Shown piece by piece: positions 38,401-49,590 of a stretch of 64,000 bases of DNA. Within the stretch, counting starts at the first letter, position 1. Each line of letters starts with the position of its first letter. The notes under the pieces were generated by a model. It was not told where the DNA came from. It worked only from the letters and a program-made list of their open reading frames with translations, and made no database searches. This DNA comes from Nymphaea colorata. Its lineage: Eukaryota > Streptophyta > Magnoliopsida > Nymphaeales > Nymphaeaceae. Position numbers and translations under genes: made by a program. The stretch covers positions 8,940,972 through 9,004,971 of the forward strand of contig NC_045146.1 of NCBI RefSeq assembly GCF_008831285.2. Reading direction: 5' to 3'.

Positions 38401-39830
38401 AGATCCATATTGCGATGGGACATGGCCATTTTTCAGAATTGTTGCAAATAAAAGGACTTTGAAATATATGATACGAGTATTGGCATCAAGCAACTTAAGA
38501 TTTATAGATTAATAAAATCATAGCCTTACACCAGTGGGCCCAACAAAAAAAGAGGGAAAAAAACAAGAAAAGTAGAAAAAGGGAAAAGAAAAATTTTGCA
38601 TCAAGTGTGCAAAAAAGAAAAAACATGTTCAATTATGGAAAACTCCATAGTCCACTCCATGAAACATAATAATAGCAAACAATAAGGACCAAGAACAGTG
38701 CAAAGAATTTGTCCACATGTAAAACGTTGCCAAAGCATAGGAATTAAAGTTGAAGGCAGCAAGCCTTCCAACACATTCTATTTGAAGAAATGAACAACAA
38801 AGCACTTGAAGCCAGTGATACATGGCCGGAAATACAGGGAGACATATTCAGGTATAAGAAGAGCATAATCCATTATAGAAGAACGAGAACAAACAAGGAC
38901 ATTTTTATCTACCTTTACTAAAAGTAACTCCTAATGACATCAAACGCCAAATTGCTTACCTAGTCAAGAAGGGAAAAACAAAAGACTCTCTTAGAAAATG
39001 AAAAAACAAAACAGATGATCATGCTAAAAAGATCAATATCAAAGAAGGAAAATAAAAAGAGGATTAGTAACACTGTAAACATGAACAACATGTGTCTTTA
39101 TCCAAGCATCATTCTCTCCAGATATGGTAATCAATGCAATAAAGACTGGGATTTCAGGTCATGAATCAACAAATAGAATACTTCTAAAAGCACATACAGA
39201 AAATAATTCCAACTAAAAAACATGGAACCAACCAATGTTTTTCATAGAAAACTTTGAACCTAGCAAGTGCAAATATCAAAGATTAAAACCAAAGAATAGC
39301 AATCTAAATAAAACCACCGAGGAAAAAAAGGTGTGACCTAAAACAATAACACCGAACCGCCAAAATTAAGTACTCAAAAAGTTCTATAAACATCAGAATA
39401 CCAATACAAGTTGATCCTGTTACGTCATCCAAACTACTGGGAACAAAAAACCTAAAGTTTCACGAAGACCCCATTGAAAAAACAGAAGGAAACCTATTCT
39501 TTACCAAAAGAAGCTATCAAAAAAAGGGAAACAAAAAATAAGAAAACCTAACCTGTAGCTAGGGCAACAAATTTTAAGTCAAGAACTCTGAACGGTTAAC
39601 CCCCTCCCCACAAAATGGAGAAACGATTTCTATGCTCTTACCCTGCCGGTTGTAGCTTACCCTCGGTCTACGGTGTCAAGACTCAGGCATCTAGCAGGCT
39701 GGGATTACCTACGACCCCCACCCTGTACCTCCACCTTGGATGCGCTCCTGCAACCTACACACTGATTTCTCCTCCCGTCCATCCTCCCACCACATACCGA
39801 TCGAGAAGAAATAAATAAAAAGAAAGCAAG
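38401..39830. other. Interior of the hAT-like element, no gene recognised
   Basis: A-rich on the + strand (intron-like T-rich on the minus strand), consistent with captured intronic DNA. A less AT-rich block (39600-39820) has frames on both strands without a recognised motif. A (GA)n tract lies at 39831-39851. Confidence 0.4.
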
Positions 39831-39895
39831 TGAGAGAGAGAGAGAGAGAGAACTACATACATGCATGCTGGAAGCTTGCCCTCTTTGCTGTAGGC

Positions 39896-39990
39896 AGGAA
39901 CCTTGAAGGCTATGGAGCTGCCGGCTGCAACAAGAAGCTTGAAGGCTACGGAGCTGCCGGCTGCAACAAGGAGCTTGAAGGCTAAAAGCT
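39896..39990. repeat. 36-bp tandem repeat, about 2.5 copies
   Basis: The word CTTGAAGGCTA recurs at 39902, 39938 and 39974, each followed by GGAGCTGCCGGCTGCAACAA in the complete copies. The 36-bp period is a multiple of three, so minus-strand translation gives a repeating AGSSVAFK-type peptide. No start or gene context supports coding. Confidence 0.85.
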
Positions 39991-40013
39991 AAAGTGGAGG
40001 AACTTAACAGTTA

Positions 40014-41037
40014 GGGGCCGTTTGATGGCCAAAAAAAAATTTCTGGAAAAAAATTTCTAGAAAAAAAATTCTGGAAATGAAGAAACGGAAAAAATTTTCC
40101 GTTTTTCCAAAACGAGTTTGTGTTTGTTATGGAGGAAAAATTTTTCTAGAAAAAATTTTCTTTGTTTGATGGAGGAAGAAGGGAAGAGAAGGGAGGAAGA
40201 GGAATTAGCCGGGTCATCATCTTCCTCTTATGCATCCTCGTCCTCTGCTCAGGTAAGCCCAGAGAGATAGTTGCAAAGGCAGAATCTCTCTCCTTGTTTC
40301 CTTTCAAGGTGAAAGATGGAACACCCAAGTGCCCATTGTTTCTTCCTCCTCCGTCCTTCCCTTCCTCCCTTCTTCTCCTTGCCTTCTTCCCTTCTTCTTC
40401 CTCCCTCCTTCCCTTCTTCCCTTCTTCTTCCTCCCCGTCCGTTCTTCCCTTCTTCTTCCTCCTTCCTTCTTCCCTTCTTCTTCCTCCCCGTCCGTTCTTC
40501 CCTTCTTCTTCCTCCTTCCTCCTTCCCTTCTTCCTCCTCCCTCCTTCCCTTCCTCCTCCTCTTTCCTTCCCTTCCTCCCTTCTTCTCCTTCCCTTCTTCC
40601 CTTCTCCATCGATCGGCTCTCGCCGCCGCTGTTGTGCGAAGATGGCCGGTCGGAGAAGACGATCCGGTGGTCCCTCCCAATATCGATTTGGATCTCCTTC
40701 CTCGGCTTGTAGAACCCCATCGTTGCCTGATCTCCTTCCACCGGCCACACCGAAACTCCCTGTAAGGGCCTCTTTCCGCCTCCCCACCTTCCTCCTGAGG
40801 CCTCTTTCCTTCCCCTCTTTCCTCCTCTCTTGCACGAAGATGCCCTAACGGGCATTTTTTTGGTTCCAGAAATATGTTTCTGCCCCGCTGGGTGGAAACA
40901 TATTTCCGGAAATATTTTTAAGAAAACCCATCCAACGTTACAAAAACAATTTCTACGTTTGATTCATTGGAAAAATTTTAAAAATTTAGAATTTATTTCT
41001 CGATGAACAGTGCATTTTCGGTGCATCAAACGCCCCC
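40014..41037. mobile_element. PIF/Harbinger-like TIR element, 1024 bp, nested in the hAT-like element
   Basis: The left end is GGGGCCGTTTGATGG. The right end, reverse complemented, is GGGGGCGTTTGATGC, matching at 13 of 15. TTA duplications flank both sides (40011-40013 and 41038-41040). Interior ends carry AAATTTCTGGAAAA/ATTTCTAGAAAA words. The centre is a CTTC-rich minisatellite. Long frames at 40146-40855 on both strands are Lys/Arg/Glu/Gly or Ser/Phe/Pro strings created by that repeat, so it has no transposase. Confidence 0.8.
40330..40612. repeat. Polypyrimidine CTTCTTCCT minisatellite
   Basis: Nearly all pyrimidine on the + strand for about 280 bases. A higher-order unit of 53 bp containing CCCCGTCCGTTCTTCCC appears at 40433 and 40486. 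Confidence 0.9.
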
Positions 41038-41068
41038 TTAGGATTGCATTTGGGGGCAAAAGTTTCGA

Positions 41069-41071
<3 letters not shown>

Positions 41072-41121
<50 letters not shown>
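41072..41121. repeat. (GA)n microsatellite
   Basis: Twenty-five uninterrupted GA dinucleotides just outside the nested element, inside the hAT-like element. Confidence 0.97.
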
Positions 41122-41123
<2 letters not shown>

Positions 41124-41379
41124 AAAAGGAAAAGTTGAAAAGTGAAAAGCGAAGTTTCCTGCCTGAGACAAACTGGTTTCTCATTTAAAAAAAATGAGTC
41201 GGTGACATTAACGAGTCGAGTCGAGCTTTAATAGTTTGACTTCAGTGAACTCAAACTCAACTCGATTATTTGAATGAGTGGACTCATGAACTTGAACTCA
41301 ACGTTTAACAAATGACGCGGCTCAAACTCGTTTATGAGCTGAGTCAAGCTCGAGTAGCTCGACTCGTGGTTCACACCTA

Positions 41380-41788
41380 GGCCCTATTTGGATGGAGGGA
41401 AAAGGAGGAAAAGGGAGGGATTCAACAATCAATCCTTTGTTTGGTTGATTAATTAGGAAGGAGGGAAAAGAAAAAAAATTAAAAAGTTTGTTTGGTTGCA
41501 AAGAGAGGGAGGGAAAGGAAAGGAAAATGCAATGTAAATCTAATCCCTCCAAAATTGGATGGATTGGGAAGGAAAGGAAACCTCTGTCTCTTTCTACTAT
41601 CTATACCCCTCTCAATTTTTTAAACATTTTGAATGTTATGGGTATTATTGTAAAGTATTATAAATTATATCATTTCCTTTCATTTCTATCCAAACAAGCT
41701 TTATAATCACCTCTTTCCTTTCCTTTCCTTTCCATTCTCTTCCTTCCCCATTCCCTTTCCATCCCTTTCCCTCCATCCAAACAAAGCG
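41380..41788. mobile_element. PIF/Harbinger-like MITE, 409 bp, on the right terminus of the hAT-like element
   Basis: The left end is GGCCCTATTTGGATGG and the right end, reverse complemented, is CGCTTTGTTTGGATGG. Flanks are CTA (41377-41379) and CAA (41789-41791), read as one 3-bp duplication with a later T-to-A change. The left CTA is also the last three bases of the hAT-like element, so the MITE landed exactly on its terminus. Arms and interior align with the outer arms of the longer copy at 7377-8724, including the (G)GAAAGGAAAGGAAA left arm and the TTAAACATTTTGA...GGGTATTATTGT phrase. Confidence 0.8.
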
Positions 41789-41791
41789 CAA

Positions 41792-42425
41792 GTGACAGTC
41801 CCATGTCATGCACTATATTGCACAACTCTTCTAGTAGTCGAGTTTTGCACACACTTTATCGCAAATTATCGCTCAGGTGATATGTGACGAGGGTCACAAC
41901 AGTTGGTTGCACACACTCGCTTACACTATTGCTTAGGTTATGTGTGATGAAAGTTTTAATAGGTTGCATGTGCAGTTCATGTGGTTGTGCAATAGTATTT
42001 GTTCACTTGCATAATATTAGACCTGCTATCGCCAAGTGTTATGATGAAGAGGTTTAACAGTTATTTGGTGCTTGTTATTTGTGGTTGCACAACAGTCCTG
42101 TGTCACACTATATTGCACACCACTTTTGGTAGTCAAGTGTCATACGCACTTTTTCACAAGCAATTACTCAGGTGCCATATGATGTGGGTCATAATGGTTG
42201 GCCGCACACACTTGCATACACTAGCGCTTAGATTATGTGTCATGAGGGTTTTAGCAGGTGGCCTGCATGGTTCATGTTGCTGTGAGATATTACTTTGTTG
42301 CTCACGTGACATCGCATACACTTTCACTCAGTTCCGCTGAGATGGAGTGTTTAATTGTTGGCCCATGCTATTAACATGGTCATGCGATACTTCCATGTCA
42401 CACTCTATTGTACTCTTCTTTGATA
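41792..42425. repeat. Degenerate tandem array, right part
   Basis: Related subunits begin CGCTCAGGTGATATGTGACG (41870), CTTAGGTTATGTGTGATG (41934), ACTCAGGTGCCATATGATG (42166), CGCTTAGATTATGTGTC (42226) and ACTCAGTTCCGCTGAGATGG (42324). The larger period is about 296 bp. GTGACAGT at 41792-41799 is the right target duplication of the hAT-like insertion. Confidence 0.65.
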
Positions 42426-42747
42426 ACACATCATTGTTGGAGGATAGTGAGTTCGATATGGCTGTTAAATTTCGTACACTGCAGAGGGCCATGGTCATCC
42501 TTTAGTTACCATATGAGAGAAGCAATGAAAAATCTAAATCGACAATGAAAGAACGTGAAGATGATGAAGAGAACTAATGTTTTTTGGACACAGCCGAATG
42601 CTATGATGTTGACTAGAGAGAAATCTCTATAGGAAGACATAGCACGCAATGATATTTCTTGTGAATGGATGAATTATTTGCCTCCATATAACAACGTTGC
42701 AAGTGATGCAACAGATGAAGGTGCTTGGTCTTATGGTATGACTGTAG

Positions 42748-43475
42748 TTTGACAACAAATATTATGCTTATAGATTCTACAATCCTTATGCCTTGGTTCA
42801 TGCATTTAGTGTTAGAAAATGTATGAGTGATAAAAATGAACATCACGTTGTTGTGCAAAAGAAATTTATTTGTTTGAAGCAAAGCTGGAAGAAAGCAAAT
42901 GAAAGTATAAAGAAGAGCAAGATTGATACAAGATATGGTTGTGCAGTCAAATTGGTATTAAGAAAGCTTTCCAATGAAAAATGTTTTGTTCATGTATCCA
43001 CAAATGACCACAACTATCCCTTGGTACCCTCACATTAATCACATGTTGAGGCCGATCCACAAAGTGTTGACATCCCATTCTGCCATTTGTGAACTTAGCT
43101 GATATGATAACAATCCATGAATGAAGACAAATAATTATTTCGTCAAAGTAGATGGTGGTTAGGAGAATGTTTTATTCATACCCATGGATTATGGAAATCA
43201 CTTAAATATAAAGGATGGAGAATTAAGAGCCTTATTGAATTACTTATACATAAAAACACGCAAACATAGGTTTTCTACACCTCAGTATAAGTAGACAATA
43301 ATCAATATGCTACAAATATCTTCTGGGTAGACTCAAGGTCAAGGGTAGATTATAAATGCTTCAATGATGTTTTAATTTTGATACGACTATGAAAGTAAAT
43401 GCCCAACAGTGGTCCTTGGCCATGGGGCTGAACCATCACTCTCAGAGCTATATTTTTGGCAGTGCAGTTTCATAT
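42748..43475 (+). pseudogene. FAR1/FHY3-related (FRS) pseudogene fragment
   Basis: FRS proteins are Mutator-transposase-derived transcription factors of light signalling. Here the FAR1 DNA-binding domain is readable from 42748 to a TAA at 43036-43038: FDNKYYAYRFYNPYAL, HAFSVRKCMSDKNEH, KKFICLKQSWKK, TRYGCAVKLVLRKLS and VSTNDHNYPLVPSH. Its C2H2-like ligands appear kept (Cys in FICL and YGCA, His-x-His-type NDHNYP changed to HN). After the stop and frameshifts the MULE-like region continues: LLNYLYIKTRKH (about 43230), NIFWVDSRSRVDYKCF (about 43315) and FDTTMKVNAQQW, then GLNHHSQSYIFG (about 43375-43460). No start, later transposase region or SWIM domain remains. Confidence 0.8.
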
Positions 43476-43949
<474 letters not shown>

Positions 43950-44429
43950 TTGATAATATATTGTTTACATAAATAAATAAAAATTATTACAATTTATTAA
44001 GATATCAAAAAAAATACATTCATGATTTTATCATGTAGCTCTAGCTCTATCTGCATCTTCTTCTCTCATGCTTCCCACCTACAAACCAAAAATAAATTTC
44101 ATAATTAAAATATTAAAATGATTAATTAGTATGTCTCATCAGTTTCATCTTGAGAATAAACAAACCTGGTACAAATGGACAATTCACAATTCTTTTAGCC
44201 ATTTAATGGCACCACAATAACAAAAGATGGAAGATAAAGACCAATAAACTCTTTGTTCTACCAAGTGAATGATTCCCTCCTAGGAAACTCATTAGGTTGC
44301 TCGATACCTAATACTAACAAATTCAAGGCTATATATATCCATATACAAGTGTGTGCACTGAAAGTTATCCATACCAAAGCACATAAATCATATCATAACT
44401 AAAAAATCAAATTAAAAGTAACTTAATAC

Positions 44430-44727
44430 CTCATCTCCACGATCAGCTGGACGTTGGCATAGTAATTGTTGTTGGTTCCTCCAGGCACTTCTACAAACTA
44501 ATCTGCAATCTGATATGCTTGGCATTAATTCACATATCTTCTAGAGTTGCCATGACCACCAAAATAATAGCTTTCTTTGTTCCAAATGCTTCATAGGCCC
44601 ACATGCTACTAGTTCTCATGAACTTGATAGCAGCCATCCCAAAACACTATGAATTGATCTTTTCCCACAAAATGTGGAGCAAAACTCATTGATCTGTGAC
44701 ACAGAGTCCCCATTTATTGCTCTTCTC
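44430..44727 (-). pseudogene. Acetyl-CoA carboxylase (eukaryotic multidomain, ACC1-type) N-terminal exon fragment
   Basis: Minus-strand translation gives NGDSVSQINEFCSTFCGKRS, then IHSVL, GMAAIKFMRTSSMWAYEAFG and TKKAIILVVMATLEDM. After a stop follow INAKHIR and, after a frameshift, FVEVPGGTNNNNYANVQLIV and EM, ending at a GAGATGAG|GTATTA donor (exon border 44430). This is the start of the biotin carboxylase domain of plant cytosolic acetyl-CoA carboxylase, where GGTNNNNYANV is nearly invariant. Conserved residues just before GMAA (the IANN segment) are deleted and at least two in-frame stops occur. The following biotin carboxylase exons (WPGWGHASENP) were not found. The retained donor indicates a genomic DNA copy, not a retrocopy. 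Confidence 0.85.
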
Positions 44728-46690
44728 TTCAAACAGCATTGAGCAAAGCATCACCCATGGCAAACCCCTTCTGCAACTCTGTCATGAGAATTGAACTGAA
44801 TATAAGAGTGAAACCAATGGTACGTCAAAAAATTTCAAACATAAAAGCATTTAGGAGAATGATGACATTCATGACTTTCAGAAATAATGAAAATTATAAC
44901 CTAACTTTTTGAACATATAATTCAATCTAGTTTTGCCCACCTGTCCCACAAGAATGGAAATTTAGAATGTTTCCCCAATATTTAGTTCAAACCATCTTCT
45001 CCCCCTAAATCAATGAGTCAAACAACTTCAAACTAGGAACTGGATTGCAAAACCAATTAACACTTTACCTGTACTATTCAGCAAATGGAGAAAAAATAAT
45101 CCCAGCCAAACTTGAAGCACCTTGACCAAAAAATCGCAACCACCTTGCCACAGTAGAAAGCTAATAGCTCACAATCCAAAATTACATTGGATTTGCTAAT
45201 AAATTCTAGAGTGTACGGTCCTTGGAAGAGAATCAAAGAAGAATCATTATGGTAATAAATTAAGTTGGTCATGCTAAAAGTATATGCATCTATATGTAGT
45301 AATAATCTGCATCTAGGTCCAACTTGTTACATCAATACACATATGGAATGAAAATGCCTACAATGCTCAAAAGTGGAGAATTATCTACCATTAATTTCAA
45401 TTGAACAAAATCATAAGTCAATGGATTCCAATCTCATTTATCTAAAAAATATTGATAACACTAATTTCAAGACTAGAGGCTTTAATTCTATAGATATTGC
45501 AACTGTAAGGCAACTAGTCATAATTACAGGATCAGCTCTCTCTAACAACTACAAAACTCTTACACGTGTGCACCCAAACATATATAATTAGAAACCAAAA
45601 CATCCAAAGTGGCACATCAAAAATACTGTCACCCATAGTCATAAAAGCTAAATAGCATCCAAGATTGAAAGTGGTGACAATTTACCTCAAATATCCAAAA
45701 GAACTAGTATCATAGTCCACATTGCAAGCAATAGAGGAACAAATTATTCAATTTCAATTGCATCTATTTAGTAGAATTTTAGTTGAAGATTTTCTTTTTT
45801 GTGCCAAAAGCAAGAAGTGATATTATGTCTTCATAACTTGAACAAAAAATGACTATTTTTACACTTAAGAATAGTAAATTTATCATATATTCATATAGTT
45901 TCACATAAAATTAAAAAAAGAAACAAAATGGATTGTCATGGAAAATGTTCCTGAAAAGAGAAGTATATATTTTTGTAAAAAGCAAAACCGAGTATGGGAA
46001 GTCCCTTCTCCATAGCTATAGATCTCCTCATAAGCAAGATTGGTCAAGCACCATCACCCGGCTTGGCTTGAATTGCCTGCAATTGTGAAGGACGCAAACA
46101 ATGTATCTTTTGTTTCATTCATATATCTAAAAACACTTAAATGCCTTAAAACAAGGCCAACCTGGACTTTCTTAATGTATAATGACGAGCTAAATTAGAA
46201 AGTTTGTATCAAGTCTGACACAAAAACTAATATACATTGAGAGCAAGGCTATATTTTCCTTTTATTGTTTTCCACAATTGCTTAACTCCTTGAACAACCA
46301 GAGTTCCAAAGAGTCTGAAAACATTCATTCCAAACTCATGTAATACATAATCATATGACAATAATGCTCAAACATGCTCCCACTTTTCAAATGTTCACAG
46401 TCATCTAACTCATTGACAACATATGCAATCATTATTGTGAGTTTATGTATAAAAAGTTACAATTATCTCGACGACTATTTTAAATTGTACAAAGATTTTC
46501 ATCATGTACTGTCTTTATCAATATAACCTTGTATCAACTATTTAACTCACCATATATGGAAAAGAATTTCCAGGTCATCACAAATGAATCTATTGCTTAC
46601 TGATGTGTCAAATTTACTATTTATTTCATCAAGGTCAATAAGTAGCTCCACCAAAAAATGCGTTCAATAACAATTTAAATATAACCAAGG
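44728..46690. other. Intergenic, no gene seen
   Basis: AT-rich DNA. A short acceptor-like stretch on the minus strand near 46080 (CACAATTGCAG, then AIQAKPGDGA) is too brief to assign. Confidence 0.45.
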
Positions 46691-46699
46691 AGCTCTCGA

Positions 46700-48895
46700 C
46701 CTTTGTGACTTACAAATGTCTTAAAAAATAGAGGATTAAAATTCAGTTGGTTATTCCCTTACTGATCCATAAATCGATCCATAAGATGATCATTGAACTC
46801 ACTAATAAGCTTTAGTTGGTTCATTGCCAAACTGATTCTCATTAAGTTCATTGTCTGATTGCTTAACATGTTAGATAAATCAAACTTGATCATCAATAGG
46901 ATCATTGTATTTGTATTATTATTCGAATACCTCAAACTCATGCATAAAACATCGTAGACCTTACCTTTATTTAGATATCCAATATATATGTATTTGCAAA
47001 CATATTCTTTAATTTCTAGATCTGCATTTGACATGCATTCTTCATCTCCAAAGATCTGGATATGGATCTAGTTAGTGTGGATTTTATTATATTCATAAAT
47101 GTTATCTTACACCTCATGGCAAATATTGTAAAACAAATTCATTCTTAAACAATAACTTAGTTAGTAGCATACCAGCATAATTGGATCCACAAATGAACAA
47201 ATAGCATAATATCTTTGGATTTAATATAAACAGGATATGGATGTTTAACCATATATCCAAATATATATATATTCAATTTTAAAACAAGGCTGCATGTAAT
47301 GTAGTTCTCAAGCAATAAAATAGATTCAATACCAAATGCTGCATGAATATAAAGATTTAGATTATATTAGCAATATCGACAATACAACTGATATGAATTT
47401 AAAACACGTGATCTTCATTGAAATATTAAACAATACGATTCAACAACCATATTTGGATCCAAATGACATCCAGTTCTTATGCAAGGCCAAAGGAATTTTT
47501 TTTTCGTTACCTTTGAAATGATGCAACTTTAGATCAATAATAACTCATCTCTCTTTTGAGAAATAAGTTATCATCTACTAGCACTTTAATGCTATAAAGC
47601 TACAAACAAAAGCATTCTTACAAGTATGGATTTTAGTTCAAGAGTTTTATATTACACTTCTTGAGTATGTATTAAAAATAAATTCACTTTCATAAGAAAG
47701 AGAAGCAAATAAAGTTCATTCAATAGTTCTCTAGAATGATCTTCTTTGGATCTAGAATCACAACAAATATTACAAAATAATCAAATCCAAAAGCAAACAT
47801 GATAACATATATTGGAACTAATGTAAACATGATATGGATTTTTTTTTTCATATATTCCAACAAGTCAATTTAGATCTGATTCTAAACTTTATGTATTGTA
47901 GATTTCACTAGTTCAAATATACAAATTTAGATCATATCAACATAGATCCAAACACAACAATAAGAAAAAAAAAACCGAACATCTTGTCCCAAATAACAGT
48001 CTAGTTCTCTTAAGTCAGCAACAAAGATTTTTCTTTTTCACACTTTTAATATGATGCCAACCTAAATCCATACATGTAGTCATATCTGATAAGAGAAAAT
48101 AAAATTTCATGTACTAGAACTTTTAGTACAAAGATCTTCAAATAAAAATATTTCGTTCAAATGGCTTTCATCATGCTTAAGAGTGTTACCTTACAATTGC
48201 AAGCAAAAGGCAAACATAATGATATAGTGGATTCAATGTAAGTACAGGTATGTAAACCCAACGATCCAAACAAGTTAATCGAGATTTAAATCTATCATAA
48301 ACCAAGCACAATGCTATATGGATCTCACCATGTCTAAGAGTGTTGATTTACACTTCTTATCATACCAACATCTAATAATATAATCATTCCTTTTAACTAG
48401 GATAAATATACAGTAATATAATCTTTGTGTCGACAAATTTTTTCATAAGGAGCAAAAGAAATTCATCTTGTAGCACTCTAGTGCTACTCACATTGTAAAA
48501 TGTACAACTCATAAAATCATTGGATCTAAAAAATCAATGCCTAAAGGTGTAAATCGGTCAAATCAGATCATGCTCCAAAAGAATACAATGTTTATTGTGA
48601 GATCCAAATGAAACATGATATATAAAACAAAATTATGGTCAAATCTAATATCAGCATGGACCCAAAATGACGAAGAATATCCACAAAGCAAGCATAATTA
48701 ATATATATTTGAACCAACATAAACAGGATATGGATTTTTAACCAATATCTATACAAATTAAGATCTGAATATGTCATGAACCAAATTGAATATAAATACG
48801 GATCTTAAGTAATGATTAGATCTAAAGCAAAAATCCAAATAGCTATCTAGATTTAGATCATACCAATGTGGATCCAAACATAATGATATCAACAA
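46700..48895. repeat. Tandem array of diverged 420-600-bp units
   Basis: Units are recognised by AGCAAACATAAT, then AACATAAACAGGATATGGAT, TTTTTAACC and TTAGATCTGAATCTATCATG. Anchors lie near 47225, 47820, 48240 and 48714, giving spacings of roughly 595, 420 and 475 bp. Copies are strongly diverged. No coding capacity. Confidence 0.6.
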
Positions 48896-48902
48896 TGGAA
48901 AC

Positions 48903-49590
48903 AATATGTATTTAAACAAAGAAAGAGGATCCAAATTCAAAGTACAATGTGAACATGTTTCAACATAATATCCATAGCCAAATAAGATTTTAGTTAGTGT
49001 GAGAAACACAAGGTTTATACTGCCATTGGGTCATGGGTCATGCACGCACAAAATAATAAAATTGCATAAGCATACATACATGCTGCCTTCCAGTATTGGC
49101 CTGAGGCTCCCACTTTAAAAGTCATTTCTAAATTTTGAATTTTAATGACAAGTAAAGAACAGTAAAAGGAAGATAGCATAAAGAATATCACATCAGGAAA
49201 TCTCTAATAATATTCTAAAACATCATTTAGAAGCAAGGAGATCTCAACTTTAAATTTTACAACTCAATATGTATTTAAACAACGAAAGAGGATCCAAATT
49301 CAAAGTACAATGTGAACATGTTTCAACATAATATTCATATCCAAATAAGATTTTAGTTAGTGTCAGAAACACAATGTTTATGCTGCCATTGGGTCATGCA
49401 CACACAAAATAATAAAATTGCATAAGCATATATACATGTCGTTTTCCGGTATTGGCCAGTGCTGAGGCTCCCACTCTAAAAGTCATTTCTAAATTTTGAA
49501 TTTGAATGACAAGAACAATAAAAAGGAAGATAGCATAAAGAATATCACATTAGAAAATCTCTAATAATATTCTAGAGAATAGTAACAAGG
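48903..49590. repeat. 363-bp tandem duplication
   Basis: AATATGTATTTAAACAA starts at 48903 and again at 49266. The two copies remain clearly alignable for about 315 bases, including CATTGGGTCATG and CTAATAATATTCTA, with short indels. The right copy ends at about 49578. Confidence 0.9.

Larger units (their letters stand above)
36304..41379. mobile_element. hAT-like composite element, 5.08 kb, with captured gene sequence
   Basis: The left end begins TAGGAGTGAGCACGAGCCG. The right end, reverse complemented, begins TAGGTGTGAACCACGAGTC. Both subterminal regions (36304-36485 and about 41205-41379) are packed with GAGCTCGAGC/CGAGTCGAGC words. An exact 8-bp duplication, GTGACAGT, lies at 36296-36303 and at 41792-41799; the right copy is displaced only by the 409-bp MITE sitting on the right end. 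Eight bases is the hAT duplication length. Removing the element rejoins a tandem-array unit, which confirms the insertion. No hAT transposase is seen. Cargo includes a universal-stress-protein-like exon on the minus strand and a nested PIF/Harbinger-like element. It is probably a non-autonomous, gene-capturing hAT. Confidence 0.75.

Noticed and set aside
40146-40855. Overlapping frames of up to 229 codons on both strands
   Set aside because: Arg/Lys/Glu/Gly or Ser/Phe/Pro strings generated by the CTTC-rich minisatellite inside a transposon.
36304-41379. Two independent truncated hAT elements at 36.3 kb and 41.3 kb instead of one
   Set aside because: The exact 8-bp duplication and the restored array unit across the junction favour one element with two ends.
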